A stretch of 43,260 nucleotides of DNA from Phoronis australis (taxonomy: Eukaryota > Phoronida > Phoronidae). The translations under genes and the position numbers were made by a program. The DNA lies in the NCBI GenBank assembly GCA_002633005.1, contig NMRA01000155.1:133779-177038 (forward strand), in the 5' to 3' direction. The notes beneath the pieces are model-generated. The model made no database searches. It worked only from the letters and a program-made list of their open reading frames with translations, and was not told where the DNA came from. Every line of letters starts with the position of its first letter. Within the stretch, counting starts at the first letter, position 1. Shown piece by piece: positions 31,901 through 42,419 of the stretch.

Positions 31901-34900
31901 ATTTTAGCACAAACCTAAGCATTATATAGTGCACGCAACGGACTTCTACCTGTTGGCCGTATTCGACGAAATGTCCATTGACGTCTTTCCAGTACCACTG
32001 CCACCTAGTGGCCAACGTTGCTTTTGACGGTGGAACCTTCAGTGCAGAAACTGAACTGAGACGGCGAACAGCTAAGAAAACATTATCGTCGGTTGTTGCA
32101 CTCATGTGGGAAAAGTCAATCGAAACCTGTAATCTGAATACATCAACAAGCAGAGGATATAACCATCAATAGCTTAGGCCTACTGGTACATGTACGCTAT
32201 TCCGCATCGAAGACACGGCTAGGTAAAGACTACTCCGGTACTTTCTACACAAACATTAAAACGGTCCTCATTGCTGTTTAAGGTCAATCAAATTCAGGTA
32301 AAATGAGTATTCTCTCCACTTTTGCATCATGTAATTGCTATTAGGCAAAACTGACATTAGTTACCTCCCGCAATAGCGCAAGAAGTGACCCATTTCGGTT
32401 TAAGTTAAAACAGAAATGTTTCACGAAACGGACCCAAGATCTTAACTGTAGAGGATTTCCTGAAAGACCTGAAAGGGTTTCTCCTTTGTAATAAACGATT
32501 TGCTTACAGGTAGCCCAAACATACGCAACACCAGAAATGTCTTTAATTGTGTTCAAACGAGTTCCTGAGTGACTAATGGTTGACGATTTTATGATAAACC
32601 ACATTTACACCACAGAAATGTTGGGGCCTCGCTTGATGAAAACTCACTTGAAGTACTCGCGAACTAAAATATGAGTAAGTTGAGACCAAAATTCGGGCTG
32701 TATCAAGGCTGAAGACGCAAATTCAGAAAACATAGTTTCATGAATTCATATGAAAATGGGAGAATAGCGTAACTGCAACAATACATGCCTATATTCCAAA
32801 TTTTATGAAACTCCGTTGAGGACCTTTGAAAATACAGAGGTAAACATAAAAAACTAAAATTGTCAATAGGGGTATACTGGTGATCAGATCCTTGCGAAAG
32901 CCATCGTCGTTCGTTGTCAAAATCACATATATGTAAATACACTTGCTAAATTTAGTAAAGATTCTGCAAACTGTTTAGGAGATACAGCCATGGGCGCAAA
33001 AAACAAAACTGCCACTAGGAGGCGCCACAGTAGTCAAAGTTGTCGAAAAATCATCATCAGCCATCCTCTTCATGGTTAAAACATACATTTCAATTTTCAC
33101 AACCATCCTTAGAGTGGTTTGGTTGACAGAATGGTGGACCCCAAAAACAGGCTCGAAAACAGTAAAAATGGCCTCTAGATGGCGTAAACTACATCAAATC
33201 CATCCGAAAACGAGAGGATAGTGTCATCTCACTAAGGGATGCCTATATTTCAAGTTTTATGAAAATACGTTGAGGACATCCGAAGATACAGGGGTAAGCG
33301 TAAAAAATTGCCACTAGGGGGCGGTAGGTTGATCCGTGCGAAAGTTGTCGCTTCGTTGTCAGCATCCTATAAATACACATGCTAAGTTTAGTAAAGATCC
33401 TGCAAACGGTTTAGGAGATACAGCCATGGGCACAAAAACAAAACTTCACTAGGAGGCGAAACAGTCAATGAAGTCGTCGGAAAATCATTATCAGCCATCC
33501 TCTTCATAGTAAGAACATGCATGCCAATTTGGTTGATAGTGGGGTGGACGCCAAAAAACAGACTCGAAGACAGTAAAAATGGCCACTAGGTGGCGCAAAC
33601 TACTTCGAATCCATCCAAAAACGAGAGGGTAGTTTCATCTCACTAATAGATACCTATATTCCAAATTTTATGAAACTACGTTGAGGACTTCCGAAGATAC
33701 AGAGGTAAGCGTAAGAAACTAAAAACTAAAATTGCCACTAGGGGCACACCGGTAGTCGGAGTGGTCCGAAATTCGTCGTCATCCGTCGTCAGCTTCATAG
33801 GAACACAACTGCCAAATTTCATAAAGATCATGTGAGGGGTTTAGGAGATTCAGCTGCGGACGCCGGATGCCCGGACAGACAGAGATGACGGCAACATACG
33901 ACCACATATAAATATGTGGGCGCATAAAAAATGTGGTATATATTCTTTACTTTTGTGGTTTTAGAATAATATTGTCAACCATGAAGTTCTTAATTATGTT
34001 GCCTTAAGATAGATAAATTGCAAAACCACTGCCACTTATCTGACATACGAAATTTTTTTTCAGCAAAGTGCAATTGCCTCAACACTCAGCGATCATTTTT
34101 TGATAGGAGGAACCATTTTAGCTGAGAATTTTTTTATTTCTGTTGTAACTGTTCAGTACTAATTCACAAAATCCGTTATGAACCAAATTGCTTTAAGAAA
34201 TCTGTAAGAAAATCCTAAGCTGCATGTATGTAAGGTTTGCTTAGACCAGTCAACATACCCTTTGTCCAATGTCATTTTGTGGTTGTTACACTGTGGGTCA
34301 CAGAAGGCAACTTCAACTTTGTCATTGTCTGTATCGTTGAACGGCATCCAACTCGTAGACGACTGACTGTCCTTGTACTGCCATCTATATTTTGACTTGT
34401 CGTGGCGATTCCTGGTTAAAATGCGAATCTAAGTCTTGAGGCTGGCAAAATTTGATACCAGTAGGCACCATATTAATCATGTAACAGTTGCTGTGCTGCG
34501 CTTGAACTTGCAACTCCACTTGAATCATTCGAATAATCACTTTCACGTTGACAAAATCCAATGCAAAAAAACACGTTACTAAATAATGCATAATTTGATC
34601 AATTTTTCTGCTTTTTTCAGTTAATGATGATCTTATCATCTCCAAACAATAACCGATTAGCCATTCACATAATAACCCCCAATTCTGATACACAAATTCT
34701 GGTTAAAAGGATACCGAAGTCAGTTTTGGTCTATTAACAGGCACTAAAAACGACTTTCCCCATCCAGTTCTATATTACAAAATAATGCTCTTTAACCCTC
34801 CCAATCCTCAAAAGGTTGGAGAAAAAACTGAAAACGTCTTTCAAAATCTGCGAAACGCACAAGCGTGGCCTGTGTTTTTAACGAATTACACGGCAACTGT

Positions 34901-37900
34901 GGGAAAAAGACCACTTACCAAAAACCATTATATCCAATCTGTGAAGTAGGGAGTATGAGTTCTTAGGTGATTCCTGCCCTTAACTTGGAAGATTGGTGCC
35001 AGTGATGCATTAGTAGGTGACAGAGCGAGGATTGGTTGAAATCATCAAAACTCTTTTAGAGGGGAAATGGGCGTTCGTAAAAGTTTCAAAAAGTCTTTTC
35101 ACGCAACAACAATCCACTTGAATGACTGCGTTAATGGACAGGTACATATGTAATTACAAGTGAGTCTTGAGATTAAGCGTATTTCGAAATTCAAGCACAA
35201 CTCAACGGGGAGACCAATGATAGATGAACTGAATGGTTGCCTCTATCTTTCTGGCTTTTTTTCTGTTGAAATTGTACAATCTTTCGGGTTAAGGAAAGTC
35301 ACTTCTTGAAGGGTCAGACGTTGATGGAATCAACCGTCACTCTTGTCTATATTTTAAAGGTATGCAGAGTACTCTTTTCATTGGAGGGCGGACGGGGGGA
35401 CATTGTCCGTTTTAATTGTCCCTCTATAAATTCTACAGTGTCAACCATCACAAGATGAGGATGGTAAGATTCCAAATTAATCGAAAAACATAAAACACAT
35501 TCGTGCTAAGCACAGCAGTGTTAAGACATTCGACCCAAACAACCAAAAATGATTGTATATAATGGAATAGACCGCCACCGAAAGGATGGAAGTGTGGAAA
35601 ACTTGAAGACCACTATTTTTCTATTGTAGATAAGGCATTCAGATGTATTTCCGGCGATAAAGTATGGAGATTTTTTCTATGGTATCATAAGAGTAGTAGT
35701 TCTTTTTAAGATCGTCACTAAGAGTTGTTTCTAAGTGGGACAGACTGTCAGGGGCAGGATTTTCGATGACCGTATACATGTCTAGCGGGTTAAGGTACTC
35801 AAAGTACTGCACGTTTACTGGCAATAATAAACAAATATTTCAGCGCTTTTTACTTCAAGTTTAACTCATACCTACTACGCATCTGGAATGACCCAAACTA
35901 TTGCCTACGCATTAACAGGAATGAATTCGGAAAATTTCCTAGAGGATCCAAACCTACGTCAGATACCCGTCTCCCGCACATTTCCCCGGTTGCACGTCAA
36001 CAACATGCGAGCATGTTGACGGGATTTTTGCATAAACAATTCGTCTTGTTTACAGGGCATTTACAAAATTCAGCTGATTTATAGATGGGATTTTGACAAT
36101 TAAAGCTAATCTCAGATGCAGGCTAAGATTACGAAAATCTCTATCACCCGCTCCCCAAATGGAAAGTTCACCAAACAATTTTTGCCAATCTGAAATAACT
36201 CTCAAAGGTACTGATGAAATTTGGAAAATTCTACTGATGTTCCAAAGATGTAATTTCTATTAAAATGACTTCGATGAAAGATTATTAGCTTATAAATTTA
36301 AAGACTTACTTCCTATTTGATCTTCTAACACCTTCTCATTTGAAATGAGCTTTTCTCAAATAAATGAGCTTCGAAAAAAGGACTTAAATTGAATACTTAA
36401 TAAGGTATTTCCCAGACAATGCCACACTTGCAAATTCATTAATCGGTCCATCCTATATATATATAGGGTATAGCACTAGCGTCATTCGTTTGAGTGGTCT
36501 ATCCTATATGNTATCACCAATAAACACTGCAAGACAAGTCTAATGGTGGGTTAGCCTCGCTACACACGACCAAATATCTGAGTTGGACCAGATTTACCCT
36601 TCAGGAAACCTTCAGCGACGCGGCTGAGCAACACGCATCAAACAACTTCATCATCTATGATAGCTATACGTCAAAGAATCGAAGCAATGTTTGAATAAAT
36701 TTGACAATAGTTTAAAAAACATTACGAGACGCTTGAAGTCATTATATTCGTTAACAATTTTCGAATTTATTTTAAAGCAATGAACGTGGATGTGATTGTT
36801 TGAGTGAACATACCAAATTTGCTAATTAATAATCTAAGTTTTCGCCACCGAAACACAATCTTAGGATCAAACAGAATTCCATGTTCAAGCACATCAGATC
36901 CATGTTCAACAGCACATTGAACGTGGATTTTTACAAAAAAAATCATATGAAGCTGGGATCACTAAACTCCTCCTTGTGTCACTTAATCGTTCTGCAAGTA
37001 CTATGGCGAAATAAGTTTCACCACAAAACGTGACACACAACTGAGCTGTGAGCTCAAATATTGCCTATTGTCGGACGATCGTTTGTACACATCCAGGTCT
37101 GAACGGCCAAACTTCATATCTCGATTAAGGAAGTGATATTTGGTAATAACATACACTGTCTGGAACTATTCGGATGCTTAGTGATGGTATATTTGCCACG
37201 TGACTATTACGACGCCATTTGGACCCACAAATACATGTAGAAAAAGAAATATACGGTCACGTTACATTCTCAAAAAGTTGGCCGGCTTTGGATTTTTTCC
37301 CATTTAGGGGGGAAATTTAGCACTTGAAATTTTAACATAATCACATAATTATACGTTTGGATTAATTAGTAACTGGTGAGGGATTGCAGTCCGACAACGG
37401 TTACACCTATTGTACACGTATGCTCCGGAGGAGTTCGCAACGATTGGGATTGGTCGGATACATGGCCAGGCAGTAACCTTCGAAGTGCTTAGTAACTACA
37501 GAGCTGCGTAAAACTGGCTGAATTATCATCAGTGGTTTTTAATTTTGATATTTTAAATTTATTTGACGGGGTCAACAACGTCAAAATGATCTTGTACTAC
37601 ATCAGCGAATAGACAATTACATCGCAACCTAGGGATTATATACACGTGCGTTGTACACCGTACGCAATGCCTATAGCTGGAACAAACTAACTTTTAAATT
37701 GCAACTACTGGATAAAATTCGGTCCCGTGTACTTATTATGCAGGTATCTCGCTGGTTGCCTAACAAGTACGCAGGTATCACGCAGTGGCACGCGCTTCAG
37801 CATTGGTTGACGAAACCACAGCAGTCATTGGTTAGCTTTACAGCAACGTAAAAAAAATGCGGACTATGAACGATTTTTAGCCTTTTCATGCAAGTGGCGT

Positions 37901-39271
37901 AGCAGCAACTATTTTGTTTCTGCAGTAATGTTTAATAGCCGCGTGTTTGAAGCACATACATGTACAATAAACACATATGTGGCCGATTTAATCGGTGTGT
38001 TATGCATACTGTATTAATACAGGACAGTATCGTAAACAAAAGTCATCGACAGTAGAAAGATGCACTCCGAAAGGGCACAACCACAATTTCTGGGATTCAA
38101 ATTTCCTGACAAATTTGAAGCACCGATTTGTCTGTACACAGACCACATTTACACTTCCTCCATATCAGTCATGCCAGTTTGTTTGCGTAAAGCGCTGTCT
38201 GTCGAGAATTCCACCAGCCAATCAGAAACGCGAGAGTAAAAAAATTCCCGAGGAAAATTAAGTGATATCTGCGTGCTGGCTACCACCTAGCGGCACGCAG
38301 GGAACCAGCGAGATGCAAGGCTGAGATTTAACGCATGCGCGTCTACTGCATGTTATAATTTTAATGTGAAGTTCAGTTTCTCTGTGTCTCGCTAATGGCG
38401 ATTGAACCACGTCTTACCTGCAAATTTGCGCTTCAAAAGTACATTTTCCGATTAGAAAGTAAGAACATATTTCTGTCTTGCTATCCTCAGCAGAAATGTC
38501 GGCTGCAGTTGCTAAGTTGGCTGTGCTAGCGGCATCGGAGGAGTCCATCCTCCTTCGTTTTGGCTTGGGTTCCTCGTCTGTTACGATTAACTGGCTTTGC
38601 AGTTCACTTACAACTTCCTTTGGCGATCGCTTTGTACTGATGTTATATTGCTCTAAGATTTCTTTCGGTTGACTGTCATAGATATTGTGGGATCGCTTAC
38701 ATCTTTGCCCAAATTTGCAGGTGCGACTTAAATAGTGTTCGCATACGTGTAAAAATCTGCACTTGCTGTTACTGCACCCAGCTTTCCCGCGATTGTAATA
38801 CGTACAAACAGTAGGCAAAGTAGCCCCACTTTGACGACAATCGCGGTGTGCACGCTGCAAATTCTTCTCACTTACATATCTTATTTGATTAAGATCCAGA
38901 ATTGTGGTATTATGTGACGTCCAGAAGTTGTGTCCGAACTGACATTTACAGCTGTCTAATCCACAATCTCCAGCTACCGAAAAATAAGCGCAAATGTGTA
39001 GACGTTTACAACTATTATCCAGGCATCCTTTACTGCTGAGGTGATCTTTACATATCTCAGGTAATTTATAATCTATGCCCTTCTCGTTTGTGACAAAGAG
39101 TAAAGGGTGGTGTTCTATTAAAGCGGATACTTCCTTCTTTCTTATACCAAACACTTTCGCCACCCTTGACTTCGAACAATGGCCATCTCTGTGTTTCTTT
39201 TCCACAACATATTCAAACACTTCCTCCGGTTCAGGTCCATAGACAGACATATGACGAAACGTTGATGACAT
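25520..39271 (-). CDS. Gene B: complete PARP12/ZAP-like CCCH-WWE-PARP protein, 669 aa
   Basis: Eight minus-strand exons join in frame: 39271-38418, 34411-34259, 32133-31950, 30230-30091, 29341-29279, 28945-28861, 27995-27865, 25919-25520 (TAA); 2010 nt. Domains: winged-helix-like region about 13-72; CCCH fingers at C74-H92, C94-H114, C156-H175, C177-H195 and C269-H288; a basic PKPKRRR patch near 235-241 that could be an NLS; WWE1 about 290-361; WWE2 about 379-455; catalytic domain about 476-669 with H557 (QLFHGA), Y590 (GKGSYF) and probably I651 (GIHVVF). The length is close to vertebrate PARP12 (about 700 aa). The start is the first ATG of the open frame, with A at -3; the frame opens further upstream without an ATG. 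The fingers likely bind RNA, WWE2 ADP-ribose, and the H-Y-I triad predicts mono-ADP-ribosylation. The gene converges on A and has no visible lesion. Confidence 0.9.
25955..26800. other. Gene B last intron: TGACACGG-rich stretch
   Basis: At 26040-26240 the words TGACAC, ACACGGCGCAAATTGACACGG and GCTGTGTCAATT recur several times in both orientations, suggesting a small decayed palindromic element. No coding sequence was seen. Confidence 0.35.
26800..26924. repeat. Double hairpin element, second locus (gene B last intron)
   Basis: Same layout as 13049-13188: GGGGGGCTATGGCCCCC, GTGCACCGGCCATG, GCGCAGCACTGAAA, GCTATAGCCCCCCAGCCCCC, GTGCGCCGTCCATG. Confidence 0.55.
27865..27995 (-). CDS. Gene B exon 7: first part of catalytic domain
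   Basis: The acceptor is TTCCTTGTAG and the donor TTCCCT|GTAAGT; 131 nt. It reads SAEYKRVESKFLKTM, then SMIERVQNEELWEKYS. Confidence 0.9.
28055..28190. repeat. Fragment of the 32.7-33.9 kb repeat family (gene B intron 6)
   Basis: AATTTCATCAAGATCCTGTGAG, TTTAGGAGATACA, GACGCCGGACGCCC, AGACAGAGATGACCGCAA and ACATATAAAGATGTGGACGC match the end of the tandem array at 33818-33930. Confidence 0.6.
28861..28945 (-). CDS. Gene B exon 6: linker into the catalytic domain
   Basis: The acceptor is ATCATTGCAG and the donor TTAAG|GTAAAA; 85 nt. It encodes a basic-proline linker and TLPSQWGPSDVSGAVKRIK, aligned with VPKHWTDI in gene A. It was found only by homology and phase because it is too short to stand out as an ORF. 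Confidence 0.8.
29279..29341 (-). CDS. Gene B exon 5: WWE2 end (REVRRRP)
   Basis: A 63-nt micro-exon with acceptor TTGATTTAG and donor GCAAG|GTACAT. It reads TGAEREVRRRPTDVFDKNTA. Confidence 0.84.
30091..30230 (-). CDS. Gene B exon 4: core of WWE2
   Basis: The acceptor is TTTAATTTAG and the donor ATCAG|GTGTGT; 140 nt. It encodes SSDAIEDEYIKNP, TGEHKYKLCFDTMKQHN, matching the gene A exon 3401-3540 position by position. Confidence 0.88.
31950..32133 (-). CDS. Gene B exon 3: end of WWE1, start of WWE2
   Basis: The acceptor is GTATTCAG and the donor CAACAG|GTAGAA; 184 nt. It reads VSIDFSHM, AVRRLSS, then RWQWYWKDVNGHFVEYGQQ. A nearer AG at 32128-32127 would put the exon out of frame with exon 2, so the more upstream AG was chosen. 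Confidence 0.85.
32700..33930. repeat. Tandem array of about 430-bp units (gene B intron 2)
   Basis: Landmarks recur at regular spacing. CCTATATT..AATTTTATGAAA..CGTTGAGGAC occurs near 32790, 33242 and 33652; GTTTAGGAGAT near 32973, 33409 and 33839. That gives nearly three units of about 430 bp, the last ending in GACAGACAGAGATGACGGC and ATATGTGGGCGCATAAA. Each full unit carries two CCACTAGG-GGC words. Confidence 0.75.
33011..33750. promoter_or_regulatory. Six CTCF-like CCACTAGGNGGC motifs
   Basis: Similar 15-17 base words at about 33011 (GCCACTAGGAGGCGCC), 33170 (GGCCTCTAGATGGCGTA), 33310 (GCCACTAGGGGGCGGT), 33444 (TTCACTAGGAGGCGAA), 33582 (GCCACTAGGTGGCGCA) and 33734 (GCCACTAGGGGCACACC), all in one orientation and 134-159 bp apart. 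The CTCF core consensus is close to CCACNAGRNGGC. Binding is inferred from sequence only. Confidence 0.45.
34259..34411 (-). CDS. Gene B exon 2: finger-5 His and first half of WWE1
   Basis: The acceptor is TTTAACCAG and the donor AAAGG|GTATGT; 153 nt as in gene A. It encodes NRH, then KYRWQYKDSQSS, SWMPFND, and VEVAFCDPQCNNHKM. Joining to exon 1 forms the Arg codon (AG|G) and completes finger 5. Confidence 0.87.
34866..35035. repeat. Dispersed repeat, inverted copy of 12820-12965
   Basis: AATTACACGGCAACTGTGGGAAAAAGACC ... GAGTATGAGTT ... GATTGGTTG is the reverse complement of the copy beyond gene A. It lies in gene B intron 1. Confidence 0.55.
35040..38410. other. Gene B intron 1 (remaining part), nothing coding seen
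   Basis: Only chance-length ORFs. It contains an AT palindrome with an N at 36511 and a CACGTGACTATTACGACGCCAT segment near 37197 related to the 17810 and 20170 repeats. Confidence 0.45.
38418..39271 (-). CDS. Gene B exon 1: N-terminal domain and CCCH fingers 1-5
   Basis: The donor is TTTGCAG|GTAAGA (GT at 38417-38416), phase 2. The finger spacings are C-X8-C-X4-C-X3-H, C-X8-C-X6-C-X3-H, C-X9-C-X4-C-X3-H, C-X7-C-X5-C-X3-H, and C-X7-C-X6-C for finger 5, whose His is supplied by the next exon. Before the fingers, EEVFEYVVEKK...KSRVAKVFGI resembles the small helix-turn-helix preceding the fingers of ZAP. An acidic/basic low-complexity linker (196-266) separates fingers 4 and 5. Confidence 0.9.
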
Positions 39272-39347
39272 TATTTGCCCTTCAGCTGAGAAATGTGCAC
39301 CGCTTGACCACGTGCATGTATAGCAGGTATGAAAAAATCGCGTTCGA

Positions 39348-39446
39348 GTGACCAATTCCTTCGAAAACTATGCGATTGTATCGTAGGCCTACAGATCTAG
39401 CCTCGCGTTGCCAACCACAGCGCGTGACCAATTTCTTCGAAAACTA
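39348..39446 (-). promoter_or_regulatory. Duplicated 23-bp motif in the gene B upstream region
   Basis: Two direct copies at 39348-39370 and 39424-39446 differ at one base and sit 77 and 153 bases before the gene B ATG. Read on the gene strand each holds AGTTTTCGAAG followed by ATTGGTCAC, i.e. an inverted CCAAT box next to a TTCGAA palindrome. One copy reads TTCGAAGAA (TTC-N3-GAA) and the other TTCGAAGGAA (TTC-N4-GAA), forms that resemble STAT-type sites. The repeat is seen directly; the factor is inference. Confidence 0.45.
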
Positions 39447-39449
39447 GCC

Positions 39450-40880
39450 TATGAGTTCCATATGTAGTATTCTATTATTAGGAAGAGCTTTCGACCCAGA
39501 CTAGCCGTGAGGTTTTGCACCGTGTGTCGGTTATCTGTCGATCAACTGAGCTTTGATCGAATGTTGTACTTATCAGTTCAAGCGTAACTCCATTGCTTCA
39601 TTTTCATTTTGTCATGTTTATTCACCAGGGGAAACTCCCGAGGTAAGGTCTCAGCCAACCAGCTATTGCCCGGCAAAATTGGTCATTCTTTGTACGTGCC
39701 TGCCTTTGATCCTGGCTAGATGCTGGGAATACCGAGGCCTCTGACATAGCTTTCAGTCTTATAATCACTTTCGACAACCTTGACTTTTGTCACATATTTT
39801 TAGGGAAAGAAGCGATATTTTGGTTTCAGAATGAGAAGTTTAGGCTTTAGCAACAGGTTTCTGTGCAAACATATTGTTTTCAATTGTTTCATGTGTTCAA
39901 AAAATATCGTTTCTTTATCATGAATTCAATTTGACTTGTTAAATGCATTTAACGTCATTATTTTGACATTTAGCATTTTAGTTTTATATCAACCCTTACG
40001 GTTTATTTTGCTTTACTCATCTCTATTTGTGGCCTGAACACAAAATACACTACAATTGGTAGAAACACGATTATATATATTGCATTACTTTCAGTTCAGC
40101 TCCGTGCGCAATATTTTCTCATGCCAATACTACACTATATGATATGAGTTCTGAAAACTAGCTGTTTATTTAATGCGCCGAACATATTTTCCGACCAATA
40201 ACAAAGTTCCAGTTCTTCACAAGCCCAGGAATTCGTTCTAATTTGACTAAAGATCAAGTCGAGATTAGTTTTATAATGTCGTGTGGCTTGAATCAAAACT
40301 TATTTTTCAAAGAAGGCGACTTTACATGTACATGTACGTCAGCTTTCACATTGACTGATATGACTTTGCAGGAGATGCAGAAACAGTTTTCATGCTAGGA
40401 AACTGAGCTAATATAATTGGGTGTACTTGCAGCAATGGGTTTTTCAGCAGGATCCTCTGTACTCTTCAGTCATGGGCTGTCCCATGTCTGGGGGACGAAG
40501 GTCCACTGTTCGATACCTTGAAGAATTTTGTAATATCAACAGCACATTAATTACTTTTCTCAGAGACCACTCATTTGGCACGCACATTTATTTGATATTT
40601 AACTGTATATCAGAGAACTTCTTAAACAAACCCACTGTCAACTTCTGACCCTGTATTTTAAAATTGCCACCTGCTGGATTTGACAATCTAGGGCTAGCGT
40701 TCTATGTTCATATGCTGATTTTAGCAGCGACTTTGATTGTATAAATAGAAATCCTATTTGGACAATACTGATTGATGCTTTTTGGAAAGCAAATGTTTTA
40801 GCGAGACATGAGCGATGATTCTACAAGCAGAAGCAGCTCGATGATGCAGCAGGTGTAAGTACCTAGGTGTTGATTTTTCA
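39450..40880. other. Upstream flank of gene B, nothing coding seen
   Basis: AT-rich DNA with chance ORFs only. I searched here for finger-5/WWE exons that could belong to locus C and saw none. Confidence 0.4.
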
Positions 40881-40889
40881 ACTGGGTCC

Positions 40890-41260
40890 GGTCTCTAATG
40901 TTTGTACTCAAAACAAACTCGAAATTGTTTTTGGCAATTTCTCTGCTCTTTTTGTGCGAACTCAAGATAACTGGTCATCAGACTGAGCTCGAATACACAT
41001 GAGTTTATGCAAATGAGTTTCTTGTCCAAGTTTGTACTTGAAAAGCTTGATATTCGTTCCACCTTAGGTAAAAACTCGAAATTTTGAGTTCAAACTCGAA
41101 CATTAAGCCTTAATGTTGGGCTATATCATTTGCAAACTAGGACCAATAAATTATCCACGTAAGTCACTATGTACTCGAGCATGGAATAGTAGACACTTGA
41201 GTTCGCACATAAGTGGAGTAAAAAATGCCAAACATAATATCGAGTTCTATTTAGAGTAAA
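40890..41260. repeat. AACTCGA-rich dispersed repeat, copy 2
   Basis: Same order as 23420-23990: GTGCGAACTCAAGATAA, GAGCTCGAATACACATGAG, GAAATTTTGAGTTCAAACTCGAA, TTGAGTTCGCAC, AAAAAATGCCAA. Confidence 0.5.
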
Positions 41261-41289
41261 AAGAGTAGAGACTGGGCCCTGGTCGCTCT

Positions 41290-42310
41290 TGGCTCAAGAC
41301 ACAGAAAAGATTATCAAACCAGTCTTCAAAGGCAGTAATTACGTTAAAAAATCTTTGAAAACATATATCCCCATATTACTAGAAGTTACGGAAGTGAAGT
41401 TTGGGGACTTCACGAAGCCAGCAAAAGATGTTGAAACGTTGTAAAATAAACTCTTAAGAAATGTTCTGGGAGTGAAACAGTGTACACCGGTCACTGCAGC
41501 TCAAGCAGAAATTGGCAGAACCAGTTTATGATTTCTAACATATGAAAGACTTCCTAACCACTGGCTCAAGTTAATCAATTCTGGTCCATATTGGTATATA
41601 TTAAAATTGTATGAATAAAAATATGAGCTGGCATTGAGGGCACTGGACATTTGAGGATTGAAAGTGAAAATTCTTTTAAAAAACTGAGTTTTCGAGGAGA
41701 GTGGACTAACCAATTAGTAAAAATCAGGTGAGATTTGTAAAAGATCAGAAACAAAGACTCTTTAATTTAGCTCAGAATGATACTGTATGTGGGTATAGTT
41801 GAAGGCTATTCAAAACTTTCCCTGTACAATGATAAAGAATGGCTTAGTTTCGGAAAATTATTTAGAAGTGGTTAAAATCAAACTCTTAGGAATAGCACTG
41901 TCTCTCTTCCATGTGTTGTCACGTGGTTTGATGATGGAAAAGGGTAAGGAATCAGCTGTTCCGAGGGAGTATAGATCTTGTGAATTGGATCTAAACGTTG
42001 AAATTGAGTGTCATTTTCTCTGTCGTTGTACAATGCTGGAAAACCTTAGACAATGTATATTACCAGAATCTCAAAGGGAGTATTGCGGTCACCTGAACAG
42101 ATGTACCGACTGTTCTGAGATCAAAGTCTTAAATACGGCGGCAATGAAAGTAAAAAAAGCTTTGTTGCAAGAGGTTTAATTGCATAATTGCTTTGTTATC
42201 TCTGTAGCACATGCGTACATGTACATGCATGTATTTAATGACCGTGAGTGTCATTGTAAAGTTGTAAATACATGATTTCAAAAGGCGGTGGCCTATGAAA
42301 TAAATATGTA
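41290..42310 (+). pseudogene. Decayed non-LTR retrotransposon 3' end
   Basis: Broken frames read SYGSEVWGLHEASK, then LLRNVLGVKQCTPVTAAQAEIGRTSL, later GLMMEKGKESAVPREYRSCELDLNVEIECHFLCRCTML. YGSEVWG, LLGVKxxTP..A..AELGR and the PREER-C-x(n)-E-x-HFL-x-C tail are hallmarks of the C-terminal region of animal LINE-type reverse transcriptases. The last 126-codon frame (41799-42179) is open, but upstream stops (41409 onward) show the copy is inactive. It is followed by AATAAATATG near the 3' end. Confidence 0.65.
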
Positions 42311-42419
42311 TATAATAAATATCTTGAGTTAATATACCTGCATTTCATTGAAGTGGGATATTTATTAATTTATGCTCCCGACAATTCCGCAAAATAAAGG
42401 GAATTGCAATTCATCTTAC

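Noticed and set aside
32108-32130. Nearer acceptor (AG at 32128-32127) for gene B exon 3
   Set aside because: It would put exon 3 out of phase with exon 2, whereas the AG at 32135-32134 keeps frame and completes WWE1.
39272-39355. Upstream extension of gene B from codon 39355
   Set aside because: The codon at 39355 is TTG, not ATG. The first ATG in frame, with A at -3, is at 39271.
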